NCBI GenBank assembly: GCA_039586095.1
Contig: JBDHLB010000036.1
Span: forward strand, 1-23,866
DNA length: 23,866 bases
DNA from: JBDHBD01 sp039586095
GTDB taxonomy: Bacteria; Gemmatimonadota; Gemmatimonadetes; Palauibacterales; Palauibacteraceae
Direction of reading: 5' to 3'
The position numbers and the translations under genes were made by a program. Each line of letters opens with the position of its first letter. Within the stretch, counting starts at the first letter, position 1. This document shows, piece by piece, positions 1 through 7,761 of the stretch. The notes beneath the pieces were generated by a model. The model was not told the DNA's origin. It made no database searches and worked only from the letters and a program-made list of their open reading frames with translations.

Positions 1-2
1 GC

Positions 3-506
3 CCCGGTCTCGAGGCGACGCCGGAGCGTGTCGCCCGCAGCCTGCGCTGGCTGACGCGAGGGTACGAGATGTCGGTCGATGACATCATGAATGGGGCGGT
101 CTTCGAGGAGCCGCACGACAGCATGGTGATCGTCAAGGACATCGAGCTGTACTCGCTGTGCGAGCATCACATGCTGCCGTTCTTCGGAAAGGCTATGGTC
201 GCGTACATCCCCGACGGCCACATCGTGGGTCTCAGCAAGCTCGCGCGTATCGTGGACGTGTTTGCACGCCGACTACAGGTGCAGGAGCGACTCACGGAGG
301 AGATCGCCCAGGCGGTCGAAGATGTGTTGCAGCCGCGAGGGGTCGGCGTCGTCGTGGAGGCCTACCACCTCTGCATGATGATGCGGGGCGTGGAGAAGCA
401 GAACAGCAAGACGATCACGAGCGCCGTGCGCGGGTTGTTCCGCAGCGATCCGCGGACGCGAGAAGAATTCCTCCGGCTGGCGCTCTCCCCGCAGTTCATC
501 TCCTGA
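3..506 (+). CDS. folE: GTP cyclohydrolase I (5'-truncated by window edge)
   Basis: FolE converts GTP to 7,8-dihydroneopterin triphosphate, the first step of folate and tetrahydropterin synthesis, in the cytosol. The zinc-site signature CEHHM lies at 159-173, so the ligand Cys is at 159-161 and the ligand His at 168-170. The second ligand Cys is in HLCMMMRG, at 372-374. Downstream the family C-terminal part continues (SDPRTREEFLRL). An ATG at 69 is open, but the same frame upstream from base 3 reads TPERVARSLRWLTRGYE, which is the conserved N-terminal helix of FolE (usual form TPxRVAkm..ltsGY). The true start therefore lies before the window, and the gene is incomplete only because the window cuts it. 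Residues seen match the homodecameric zinc-dependent type IA enzyme. A short-chain dehydrogenase follows after 37 bases. Confidence 0.96.
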   Translation, partial: PGLEATPERVARSLRWLTRGYEMSVDDIMNGAVFEEPHDSMVIVKDIELYSLCEHHMLPFFGKAMVAYIPDGHIVGLSKLARIVDVFARRLQVQERLTEEIAQAVEDVLQPRGVGVVVEAYHLCMMMRGVEKQNSKTITSAVRGLFRSDPRTREEFLRLALSPQFIS

Positions 507-543
507 GGTCGCGGCTGTCGGCGAGTCGGGGGGATTTCCCGAG

Positions 544-1254
544 ATGAGTGTCCGGCCGGGGGCCACGGCCGTGGTGACCGGGGGGAGCCGTGGCATAGGC
601 CTCGCCATTGCACGCGGCCTGGCGGCCGAGGGCGTCCGCCTGCTTCTCGTATCGAGGGGTGGGCCCGCCCTGGAGGCGGCTGCCGAGCAGACCGGCGGAC
701 ACGGGGTCGCGGCGGACCTGGCCACGGCCGAGGGCGTGGACCGTGTCGTGACGGCCGTCCATGCGCAGTTCGGCGACGCACCCGACGTGCTGGTGAACAA
801 CGCAGGGATCTTCGGGCTGGCGGCCGCTTCGGTCGTCCCTCCCGAGGACTTCGACTTGCACCTGGCCCTCAATCTGCGAGCTCCCTTCCGTCTGACCCGC
901 GCGTTTCTACCGGCCATGCTGGCGCGAGCTTCGGGCGTGCTGGTGCACGTGGGCTCGGTGGCCGGGAGACAACCGTTTCCCGGCAACGCGGCTTACGGAG
1001 CCTCCAAGTACGGACTGAGAGGCTTCCACGAAGTGCTGTGCACGGAACTGGCGGGCACCGGAGTACGGAGTCTTCTGATCGAGCCTGGCCCGGTCGACAC
1101 AGGCGCATGGGACATCTTCGAGCACCGCCTGGGGCAGGACCTGCCACCCCGTTCTTCCATGCTGAGGGCCGAAACCGTGGCCGAAGCCGTGTTGGGGGCG
1201 CTGCGGTCGGGCGCTCACGATGGAGACACCGAGATTTTCGTGCCCCCGGACTGA
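544..1254 (+). CDS. Short-chain dehydrogenase/reductase (SDR), classical type
   Basis: This 236-residue cytosolic oxidoreductase has the full classical SDR set. The nucleotide-binding TGGSRGIG is at residues 12-19 and NNAG at 85-88. The catalytic tetrad is Asn110, Ser138, Tyr151 and Lys155 (YGASK), and PGPVDT follows the active site. An Arg just after the second strand (VSRGG) suggests NADP(H), a family-level inference. The substrate cannot be told. Lying directly after folE, it could be a pterin reductase of the sepiapterin-reductase kind, but 3-oxoacyl reductases and many generic SDRs look the same. The start at 544 gives the Rossmann strand the usual short N-terminus. Its G-rich leader (526-530) can pair weakly with CCCGA at 538-542 beside the start codon. 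Confidence 0.88.
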   Translation: MSVRPGATAVVTGGSRGIGLAIARGLAAEGVRLLLVSRGGPALEAAAEQTGGHGVAADLATAEGVDRVVTAVHAQFGDAPDVLVNNAGIFGLAAASVVPPEDFDLHLALNLRAPFRLTRAFLPAMLARASGVLVHVGSVAGRQPFPGNAAYGASKYGLRGFHEVLCTELAGTGVRSLLIEPGPVDTGAWDIFEHRLGQDLPPRSSMLRAETVAEAVLGALRSGAHDGDTEIFVPPD

Positions 1255-1271
1255 CCGGCGTCGGCGCGCAG

Positions 1272-1970
1272 ATGAGGATCGAGCTTACCGAGGTGCTCCG
1301 CTGTCCCCGCTGTACCGCCACGGCGGGTCTGGTCGCGTTCATCGACGATGCGGATGGCAGTCGGGTCCTCGAAGGATGGCTGGGATGTCCGTTCTGTGAG
1401 GCGCGCTTCCCGATTCGAGCCGGGACGGTCGACCTGACGGGCGCAGGCGGAAGGCGACCCCATCCCGCGGACCGGGACCGGTCGATCGCCGAGGCATGGC
1501 GCGAGGGTGCCGACTCGGCCGAGCGCGCGCTCGCACTCGCGGCGCTTCTCGGATTGCAGGAACAAACGGGCGGTTTCGTTCTGCTGGACGAGGCGCTGTG
1601 CACCCTGGCCGAACCGTTGGCCCGCCTGGCGCGGGGCAGGGAAATCGTCGCCCTTGTGCCCTCCCATCGCGGGCCGCCAGAGCCCGAGTCCGTCGCTGAG
1701 CCGGGCAGCGAGAGCGCCACTACGAACCTGGTTCTGGTCGATCCCGGTGCAGCTCTCCCTCTTCTCACCGGACGACTTTCCGGTATCGCTCTTTACGCCC
1801 CCGACGCCGAGCGCCTCGAGGCAGCGATCCGTGCGTTGCGGGCCACGGCGCGACTGGTTGTGCTCGAGCCAGATGCCCTTGTCGAGCGTGTGGCGCGAGC
1901 GACCGCGCTCCGTGTGCTGGCGTCCGACGACACCGCTCTGGTCGCGGTACGAGAAGTGACTTCCGGTTAG
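1272..1970 (+). CDS. Trm112-family zinc protein with extra C-terminal domain
   Basis: The 232-residue product begins with a Trm112/YbaR-like zinc ribbon. LRCPRC supplies Cys11 and Cys14, and LGCPFC supplies Cys39 and Cys42, followed by FPIRAGTVDL, the usual end of this domain. Trm112 proteins activate methyltransferases or act as small zinc adaptors. Here about 170 further residues follow. They have alternating helix and strand character (for example LVLVDPGAAL, GIALYAPDAERLEAAIRAL, ARLVVLEPDAL), which resembles a degenerate Rossmann methyltransferase without a visible SAM glycine motif; that is inference. The frame is open upstream to 1038, but that part overlaps the SDR gene and has no family similarity, so ATG 1272 is chosen. 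It lies 17 bases after the SDR stop, suggesting co-transcription. Confidence 0.8.
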   Translation: MRIELTEVLRCPRCTATAGLVAFIDDADGSRVLEGWLGCPFCEARFPIRAGTVDLTGAGGRRPHPADRDRSIAEAWREGADSAERALALAALLGLQEQTGGFVLLDEALCTLAEPLARLARGREIVALVPSHRGPPEPESVAEPGSESATTNLVLVDPGAALPLLTGRLSGIALYAPDAERLEAAIRALRATARLVVLEPDALVERVARATALRVLASDDTALVAVREVTSG

Positions 1971-1978
1971 CGGTCGCG

Positions 1979-2007
1979 TTGCTGATTATCTGGGCCGTGT
2001 CTAACTT
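1979..2007 (+). promoter_or_regulatory. Possible sigma-70-type promoter
   Basis: TTGCTG at 1979-1984 and TAACTT at 2002-2007 are separated by 17 bases, the ideal spacing. Each box matches the consensus only partly. The site lies in the 97-base gap before the small membrane protein gene at 2068. It would give a leader of roughly 55 bases containing the hairpin at 2020-2042. This is a pattern match only. Confidence 0.3.
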
Positions 2008-2019
2008 CGAAAGCGTTCG

Positions 2020-2042
2020 CTCGCGGGCGTTTCGGCCGCGAG
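2020..2042 (+). other. Hairpin in the 1971-2067 gap
   Basis: CTCGCGG (2020-2026) and CCGCGAG (2036-2042) form a perfect 7-base stem with a 9-base loop. No T-run follows, so it is not a standard intrinsic terminator. It could mark the 3' end of the upstream transcript or be part of the 5' leader of the gene at 2068. Confidence 0.35.
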
Positions 2043-2067
2043 TTCACCAGCGATAAGACCGGCAAGG

Positions 2068-2421
2068 ATGCGACTCGACACGAGAGCATGCGCCATGGCC
2101 GCGGGCGCTCTGGCCGCCGTGATGGTCTTCGGCGCGACACTGTTGCTGCTCGCGCATGCCGGCCAGTCACCGGCGCCACTTCTCGCTCGCAGCGTACTTT
2201 TTGGCTACTCGATCAGCGTGGCAGGGGCGTTTGTCGGTGCGATGTGGGCGTACGCATACGGGTATCTCATCGGCGCCGGTTTCGCCTTCTGCTACAACCT
2301 CGCAGCCTCGCCGTCGAGACCGCCGGCTACGCCGGCCGTGGAGACACGCACCGCGGCGGACGAGCCGTCCCGTCCGACGACCGAGCAAGCCGAGGCGGAG
2401 TCGACCGACCAAGGCGCATAG
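2068..2421 (+). CDS. Small glycine-rich inner-membrane protein, unknown function
   Basis: I do not recognise a family. The 117-residue product has a first membrane helix at about residues 9-30 (AAGALAAVMVFGATLLLLAH). A second, long glycine-rich hydrophobic stretch follows at about 42-78 (GYSISVAGAFVGAMWAYAYGYLIGAG shown here only in part: GAFVGAMWAYAYGYLIG). The last 40 residues are hydrophilic, rich in Pro, Thr, Ala and Glu. The GxxxG-like spacing would suit helix packing. ATG 2068 follows AAGG immediately; an in-frame ATG at 2095 would start right at the first helix and is also possible. The TPR gene follows after 46 bases, so the two may be co-expressed. Confidence 0.65.
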   Translation: MRLDTRACAMAAGALAAVMVFGATLLLLAHAGQSPAPLLARSVLFGYSISVAGAFVGAMWAYAYGYLIGAGFAFCYNLAASPSRPPATPAVETRTAADEPSRPTTEQAEAESTDQGA

Positions 2422-2467
2422 CGAGCGGGTGCACGGGGAGAGCGGCGAGCGGGAAAGGATTACGGGC

Positions 2468-3013
2468 ATGCCCTGGTGGAAGTTCTGGGCCAAAGACGAA
2501 GGGAAAGCCAAGCCGGACTACTATGAGGAAGGTGTGTCCCTCGTTCGTCAGGAGCGCTTCCACGACGCCCTCACCTCCTTCCAGCTCGCGTTACGCGAGA
2601 AGCCGAACGACCCGGCGACCCTGGAGCAACTGGCGACCGTCTATACTCGCACGAACCAATCCATGGAGGCGATCCGGGCGTATCAAAAGGCTCTCGAGAT
2701 CCGCCCGCGGAGTCCCAGCGCTCACTACGGAATAGCGTTTCTGCTCCTGCGGAACGGTGATCGAGAGGGGGCTGAGAGACATCTGCGAACCTTCCTCGCG
2801 TCGGAACAGGCGGGCTGGGACGAAGACCCGCACGTTCAGCACGCTCGCTCGACACTCCAGCGCCTCATGGGCACGGCCGAGGGATACCCGTTGGTCGACA
2901 TCTCGGACCCGATACCTGCCCCCGACGCCCCGCCGGAGAGCGATGCTGAAACCAATGCGTCAGGCGAATCGCGTGTGGATGATGAAGAGCCGGGGCGCGA
3001 TCCGAACCGGTAA
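2468..3013 (+). CDS. Cytosolic TPR-repeat protein
   Basis: The 181-residue product begins MPWWKFWAKDE, has no signal peptide, and contains about three tetratricopeptide repeats between residues 17 and 117. The repeats can be seen in YYEEGVSLVRQERFHDALTS, then LEQLATVYTRTNQSMEAIRAY and QKALEIRPRSPSAHYGIAFL. TPR units bind partner proteins; the partner is unknown. The tail after residue 135 is acidic and probably disordered (PDAPPESDAETN). The frame is open upstream to 2156 but overlaps the preceding gene out of frame. ATG 2468 is preferred because AAAGGA lies 9 bases upstream (2453-2458) and the repeats begin soon after. It ends 18 bases before the acyl-CoA synthetase gene. Confidence 0.82.
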   Translation: MPWWKFWAKDEGKAKPDYYEEGVSLVRQERFHDALTSFQLALREKPNDPATLEQLATVYTRTNQSMEAIRAYQKALEIRPRSPSAHYGIAFLLLRNGDREGAERHLRTFLASEQAGWDEDPHVQHARSTLQRLMGTAEGYPLVDISDPIPAPDAPPESDAETNASGESRVDDEEPGRDPNR

Positions 3014-3031
3014 CACGGCGCGAGGCGACCG

Positions 3032-4900
3032 GTGACGGAGGAACGTTCCGAGGCGGACTCCCGCACAGTCGGCTCGCCGGCACAGCTGGAGCCCGGTACG
3101 CTCGTTGACCTGTATCTGGGCGCCGCCGCTCGTCACGCGCGCGCCGATGCCCTCCTCCGGCGTCGCCCCGACGGTTCGTGGGAACACCTCTCTCACCAGG
3201 GGGTGGCGACCCGGGTTCGTGATCTCGCCCTGGGCCTCCGCGTCATGGGATACGATCGCGGAACACGAATCGGGATCCTCTCGGACACCCGTCTCGAGTG
3301 GGCCCTCGCCGACTACGCGATCGTGATGGCGGGACTCGTCAGCGTGCCCGTCTATCCCGTCCTTCCCCCCGACCAGATCGCCTATGCCCTTCGCCACGCG
3401 GAAGCACGGGCTCTCTTCGTCTCCGACTCGGAGCAACTCGCCAAGGTGTGGGCCGTGCTGGACGAGCTCCCCGATCTGGAGCGGATTATCGTTTTCGATC
3501 CGGAGCAGATGCCGGCGGAGGTCTGCGGGCGACTCGAGCCATCGGGCCTGGAAGCCCTGGCCGAAAGTGGACGAAACGCCGACGCGGCTCTGAAGGACAG
3601 CTACGAGCCGTACGCCCGCGAGACGCAACCGGAGGATCTGGCGACCCTCATCTACACGTCCGGCACGACGGGACCGCCGAAGGGGGTCATGCTCACGCAC
3701 GACAACCTGTACAGCAACACCATCTTCGCGACCCGGCGCTTTCCGGTCGAACCGACCGATCGATCCCTCTCCATCCTGCCGCTCGCCCACGTGTTCGAAC
3801 GAATGGCCGGCCACTACCTCATGTGGCATGCGGGCGTGTCGATCGCCTACGCGGAGTCCCGGGACACGATTGTTCGCGACATGGGTGAAGTGCAGCCGAC
3901 GATCATGACGGTCGTTCCCCGGGTGTTCGACAAAATCCTGGAGACCGCCGAGGCAAGGGCCAGAACGGCGGGAGGTCTGACCTGGAAGATCTTCCGCTGG
4001 GCACGTGCCGTCGGAGAAGAGCGCGCCGGCCGCCGGCTCGAAGGACGGCCGATGGGTCTGTGGCTGCAGACCCGCGCCACGGTGGCCGATCGACTCGTAT
4101 TCCGAAAGCTCCGCGACCGGACCGGAGGACATCTTCGCTTCTTCGTGAGCGGCGGCGCACCGCTGGATCCGAACGTGGCGCGCTTCTTCTTCGCGGCCGG
4201 CATGCCGATCCTGGAAGGATATGGCCTCACGGAAACGTCGCCGGTGCTCTGTTTCAATCCGATCGATCGGCCCCGTCTTGGGGCGGTCGGCCCACCGATC
4301 GACGGTGTGGAGATCCGAATCGCCGAGGACGGCGAGATCCTGGCCCGCGGTCGTCAGAACATGAAGGGCTACTTCCGTGACGAGGCAGCGACCCGTGAAG
4401 TGTTGCTCGAAGACGGGTGGTTTCGAACGGGCGACATCGGGCGACTCGACGAAGAGGGATACCTCCGGATCACGGATCGCAAGAAGGAGCTCATCATCAC
4501 GGCGTATGGAAAGAACATCGCGCCGCAGCGGGTCGAGGAGGCCCTGCGCCGCTCGCCTTTCGTCAGCCAGGCCGTGATGTTGGGCGACAGGCAGAAGTAT
4601 CCGATCGTCCTGGTGGTGACCGAGCCCAGCGCCGTGAGCGAAGAGGCAGCCCGGCTCGGCCTGAGCGGTGACCTGCCCGACGTGGTGACGGACGAGCGGC
4701 TCCATGCCATCATCGAGGAGGATGTCCTGGGTCGCTGCCAGGAGTTCGCTCACTTCGAGCGTCCGAGACGAGTGCTGTTGGTCACGGACGAGTTCACGGT
4801 CGAGGGCGGTGAGCTGACCCCGACCCTGAAGGTGAAGCGTCGTCACGTGGCCGAGAAGTATGCCGAGACGATTGCCCGCCTGTATCGGGAGGCCCGGTGA
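3032..4900 (+). CDS. Long-chain fatty acid-CoA ligase (AMP-forming)
   Basis: The 622-residue enzyme adenylates fatty acids with ATP and transfers them to coenzyme A, feeding beta-oxidation or lipid synthesis. The ATP-binding P-loop YTSGTTGPPKGVMLTH is at residues 208-223. GYGLTET, the adenine-binding motif, is at 396-402. The ribose-binding Asp468 is in FRTGD, and the fatty-acid signature runs through DRKKELI (482-488) to AYGKNI (491-496). Length and motif order match the long-chain FadD15/ACSL group. That includes a C-terminal ending (LTPTLKVKRRHVAEKY) typical of it. The start is GTG at 3032, with purine-rich sequence upstream. The chain-length preference cannot be read from sequence. A glutaryl-CoA dehydrogenase at the other end of the window also deals with acyl-CoA substrates. 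Confidence 0.95.
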   Translation: MTEERSEADSRTVGSPAQLEPGTLVDLYLGAAARHARADALLRRRPDGSWEHLSHQGVATRVRDLALGLRVMGYDRGTRIGILSDTRLEWALADYAIVMAGLVSVPVYPVLPPDQIAYALRHAEARALFVSDSEQLAKVWAVLDELPDLERIIVFDPEQMPAEVCGRLEPSGLEALAESGRNADAALKDSYEPYARETQPEDLATLIYTSGTTGPPKGVMLTHDNLYSNTIFATRRFPVEPTDRSLSILPLAHVFERMAGHYLMWHAGVSIAYAESRDTIVRDMGEVQPTIMTVVPRVFDKILETAEARARTAGGLTWKIFRWARAVGEERAGRRLEGRPMGLWLQTRATVADRLVFRKLRDRTGGHLRFFVSGGAPLDPNVARFFFAAGMPILEGYGLTETSPVLCFNPIDRPRLGAVGPPIDGVEIRIAEDGEILARGRQNMKGYFRDEAATREVLLEDGWFRTGDIGRLDEEGYLRITDRKKELIITAYGKNIAPQRVEEALRRSPFVSQAVMLGDRQKYPIVLVVTEPSAVSEEAARLGLSGDLPDVVTDERLHAIIEEDVLGRCQEFAHFERPRRVLLVTDEFTVEGGELTPTLKVKRRHVAEKYAETIARLYREAR

Positions 4901-5238
4901 AATCGCTCGATCCGAACGGGGGCCAGGCGATGATCGCGCTGGTCACGGGCCCGAACCGTGACTCGCTGCTGCAGATCGGTCGCACGGCCGTCGAGGAGCG
5001 GCTGGCCGCCTGTGTGAACGTGCTGGATGACGTCGTCTCCGTGTACCGCTGGCAGGGGGCGATTGAACAGGAGGCCGAGTCGCTGGCGATCTTCAAGACG
5101 TCGAGCGCTCGGCTCCCCATGCTTCGGGACCGCGTGCTGGAGCTCCATCCGTACGACGAACCCGAATTCGTGGCACTGCGTGTGGACTCTGGCTCGCCCT
5201 CGTACCTGACCTGGATCCTCGATTCCGTGGCGGGTTGA
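4897..5238 (+). CDS. cutA: CutA1-family divalent cation tolerance protein
   Basis: CutA1 proteins are small, very stable cytosolic trimers linked to copper and other divalent metal tolerance; their molecular role remains uncertain. The product of up to 113 residues has the family landmarks ALVTGP, EERLAACVN, YRWQG, FKTSS and ELHPYDEPE in the expected order. GTG 4897 overlaps the stop codon of the acyl-CoA ligase by four bases (GTGA), implying translational coupling. An ATG at 4930 is an alternative start. It would give about 102 residues beginning directly with the first strand (MIALVT) and is preceded by GGGGGCCAGG, so either is possible. Copper-protein assembly genes (sco, ctaG) lie about 2 kb away, which may be coincidence. 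Confidence 0.92.
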   Translation: MKSLDPNGGQAMIALVTGPNRDSLLQIGRTAVEERLAACVNVLDDVVSVYRWQGAIEQEAESLAIFKTSSARLPMLRDRVLELHPYDEPEFVALRVDSGSPSYLTWILDSVAG

Positions 5239-5322
5239 GTGAGCCGCGGTCCCTTTCTCGATGCCCCGGACCGTCGATCGCAGACCGGGAGGCCCTGCCG
5301 ACCCACAGGCAAGAAAGACCTT

Positions 5323-6900
5323 ATGCGTACATATCTCGTGGTGACGGTCGCGCTCCTGCTGACGGCGACGCCCGCAAGCTTGGTTCGCGCTCAGACCTTC
5401 CCGACGGACGACCCCGTGATTCAGGCCATGTGGGCCGAAGGCATGGAGAACTCTCGGGCCTACGCCCTCGCACAGGCGCTGCTCGACTCGATCGGGCCCC
5501 GACTCACCGGCTCACCCGCACACGAGGCGGCCAACGAGTGGGCGGTCGCGATGCTCCGTCGCTGGGGCATCGAAGCCCGCAACGAGAAGTATGGAATGTG
5601 GACCGGGTGGCGGCGCGGGACCACGCACATCGATTTGCTGTCGCCCCGGGTTCGGACCCTGGAAGGGCTGATGCTCGCATGGAGCCCCGGCACGGACGGG
5701 CCGATCGAAGCCGGCGTGGTCTTGCTCCCGGACGAGGCCGACGAAGTGGCTCTCGAAGCGTGGCTGCCGTCGGTCGAGGGAAAGTTCGTACTGATCTCCT
5801 ACCCGCAATCCACCTGTCGACCCGAAGAGAACTGGGAAGAGCACGGAACTCCGGCCTCGCTCGAGGCGATGCAGGCGGCTCGCGACGCGACCCGGAAAGC
5901 ACAGGGCGAGCGGATGGAGACGCTCGGGGGCGAGGAGCACCTGCACCGCCGGCTCGAGAATGCAGGAGCCGTCGGGATCATCAGCTCCAACTGGTCGGGC
6001 GGGTGGGGCGCGCACCGCGTTTTCGGGGTCGCCCCCGATCATCGCGCGCCCGCTATCGCCCTGAGCTGTGAGGATTTCGGGCTCGTGTACCGGCTCGCCC
6101 ACCACGGGCAAAATCCGGTGTTGCGGGTCGACGCGGACGCGGAGTTTCTGGGCGACGTACCCGTCTTCAACACGATCGGAGAGATCCCCGGTTCCGAGAA
6201 GCCCGACGAGTACGTGTTGCTCTCGGCACACTTCGACTCGTGGGATGGAGCGTCCGGCGCGACCGACAACGGCACCGGAAGCGTCACCATGCTGGAGACG
6301 ATGCGCATCCTGAAGACCGTCTACCCTTCACCGAAGCGCACCATTCTGCTCGGTCTGTGGAGCGGCGAGGAACAGGGCCTGAACGGTTCGCGCGCGTTCG
6401 TCGCCGACCATCCGGAGATCGTGGGTGGCCTGCAGGCACTGTTCAATCAGGACAATGGAACGGGCCGAGTGGCCAGGATCCCGATGCAGGGCCTGACGGA
6501 GGCGGGAGCCCACTTCGGCCGGTGGCTGGCCCGTGTTCCGCCCGAGATCACGCAACACATCGAGCTTGGCATTCCTGGAATGCCGGGGGGCGGCGGAAGC
6601 GACTATGCGTCGTTCGTCTGCACCGGTGCCCCGGCGTTCGGCCTGTGGTCGCTCAGCTGGGACTACTTCTCGTACACCTGGCACACGAACCGCGATACGT
6701 TCGACAAGGTCGTGTTCGACGAGATCAGGAACAACGCGGTTCTGATCGCGATGCTCGCGTATTTGGCATCGGAGGACCCCGAGCGCGTGCCGCGTGATCG
6801 GCGGGTCATGCCGGTGGACGAGGAGACGGGAGAGGTGCGTTCGTGGCCGGCCTGTCGGGAGCCCAGACGGTCGGCTGACGCGGCGGACGACGACGGCTAG
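5323..6900 (+). CDS. Secreted M28-family zinc metallopeptidase
   Basis: This 525-residue exported peptidase has an N-terminal signal peptide (MRTYLVVTVALLL...LVRAQ, cleavage near residue 23). A PA-like insert region lies at roughly residues 120-270, followed by an M28 catalytic domain. All co-catalytic zinc ligands of the family can be placed. These are His303 (AHFDSW), Asp315 (GATDNGTG, bridging), the catalytic Glu349 with ligand Glu350 (SGEEQGLNGS), Asp377 (NQDNGTG) and His454 (YTWHTNRDTFD). Such enzymes are aminopeptidases or glutamate carboxypeptidase-like dipeptidases acting in the periplasm or outside. The frame is open back to a GTG at 5239, directly after cutA, but that adds 28 charged residues before the signal peptide. 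ATG 5323, with AAGAAAG 5 bases upstream, is the better start. The C-terminal 25 residues are basic and look non-domain. Confidence 0.93.
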   Translation: MRTYLVVTVALLLTATPASLVRAQTFPTDDPVIQAMWAEGMENSRAYALAQALLDSIGPRLTGSPAHEAANEWAVAMLRRWGIEARNEKYGMWTGWRRGTTHIDLLSPRVRTLEGLMLAWSPGTDGPIEAGVVLLPDEADEVALEAWLPSVEGKFVLISYPQSTCRPEENWEEHGTPASLEAMQAARDATRKAQGERMETLGGEEHLHRRLENAGAVGIISSNWSGGWGAHRVFGVAPDHRAPAIALSCEDFGLVYRLAHHGQNPVLRVDADAEFLGDVPVFNTIGEIPGSEKPDEYVLLSAHFDSWDGASGATDNGTGSVTMLETMRILKTVYPSPKRTILLGLWSGEEQGLNGSRAFVADHPEIVGGLQALFNQDNGTGRVARIPMQGLTEAGAHFGRWLARVPPEITQHIELGIPGMPGGGGSDYASFVCTGAPAFGLWSLSWDYFSYTWHTNRDTFDKVVFDEIRNNAVLIAMLAYLASEDPERVPRDRRVMPVDEETGEVRSWPACREPRRSADAADDDG

Positions 6901-6961
6901 TCGGCTCGTCTCGACGCACACTGCCGTTCACCAGGTGCCGCGCGCCGCTCTGCGTTCCGGA

Positions 6962-7747
6962 TCAGGTGCCGCGAAGGCCCTCTTCCGCCTGGTACCAGCG
7001 GAAGAACAGGATCCCGATCGCTGTCCAGAAGACGGCGCCGCCGCCCAGCTTCATGACCAGGCCGGCGATTCTTTGGTCCTCGCGAGCCGATAGGCCTCCC
7101 ACGGGCGGCGCAAGCTCGTAGGTCGCGTAGAACGGGAGCTCTCCGAACACCAGAAAAGCGTAGGGCAGCGTGTTGAGGATCGTGTTGAGCAGCAGGTAGC
7201 CGATCTTCGCCACGTATGGAAAGCGCCGCTCCGGCACCGGGCACACCACAGGCCACCAGTAGATCGTTCCCGCTACCAGCCAGGCCATGTCCAGCGCAAA
7301 CGACCCGGACTGTGAGGCCATCAGTACATCGACCAGGGCCGGCCAGTGTGTCGCGACGACCGTCGCGTTATACAGCAGAATCGCGACCAGGGGGTTCGTC
7401 ACCCGACGCCACACCTCGTAGAGGCGGGGACGCCCCTGCAAACCGGCCAGGACCGTCGGAGGCAGCCCGTACAGGAGGAGGGGCGGGGCCACGAGAGAGA
7501 TGAGGACGAACTGCACCATGTGGAGGCTCGCGAGGTACCCCGAGCCGAGCGCACCCACCGGCCAATCGAGCGCGAGCCACAACACGACGACACCGGCGAC
7601 GAAACTGGCCGCGCGCGGGCGGGACCCACGACTTCTGACGAGAAGGCCGTAGGTCAGCGCGAGCAGACCGACGAACAACCAGACCCCGGGGTATGGACGC
7701 CAGGTCCATTCCCACGGAATCCCCTGCGCTGCACACCACCACTGCAT
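6962..7747 (-). CDS. ctaG: caa3-type cytochrome c oxidase assembly factor CtaG
   Basis: The 261-residue inner-membrane protein has about seven hydrophobic helices and matches the CtaG_caa3 family (Bacillus-type, unrelated to Cox11). It helps assemble the copper-containing subunits of caa3-type oxidase. Landmarks are an N-terminal WTWRPYPGVW, LHMVQF (residues 75-80) followed by LVAPPLLLYGLPP, THWPALVD, and a C-terminal helix. Many family members have a second His in the HMxxH motif; here that position is Phe80, which might affect metal handling. It starts 14 bases after the sco stop codon, so it is almost certainly in the same transcript. It ends convergently with the M28 gene, leaving a 61-base gap in which I see no terminator hairpin. 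Confidence 0.88.
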   Translation of the reverse strand: MQWWCAAQGIPWEWTWRPYPGVWLFVGLLALTYGLLVRSRGSRPRAASFVAGVVVLWLALDWPVGALGSGYLASLHMVQFVLISLVAPPLLLYGLPPTVLAGLQGRPRLYEVWRRVTNPLVAILLYNATVVATHWPALVDVLMASQSGSFALDMAWLVAGTIYWWPVVCPVPERRFPYVAKIGYLLLNTILNTLPYAFLVFGELPFYATYELAPPVGGLSAREDQRIAGLVMKLGGGAVFWTAIGILFFRWYQAEEGLRGT

Positions 7748-7761
7748 CGGCTGAGCGCCCG

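Noticed and set aside
69..506. folE starting at ATG 69
   Set aside because: Conserved FolE residues (TPERVARSLRWL) continue in frame upstream to base 3, so the ATG is internal.
2960..4846. Long open frame of 628 codons on the minus strand
   Set aside because: It lies antisense to the acyl-CoA ligase, whose motifs are complete; the translation shows no family pattern. High GC content leaves such antisense frames open.
6942..6974. CAGGTGCCGCG occurring twice between the M28 and ctaG genes
   Set aside because: Only 11 bases, one copy includes the ctaG stop; no attachment-site or mobile-element context.
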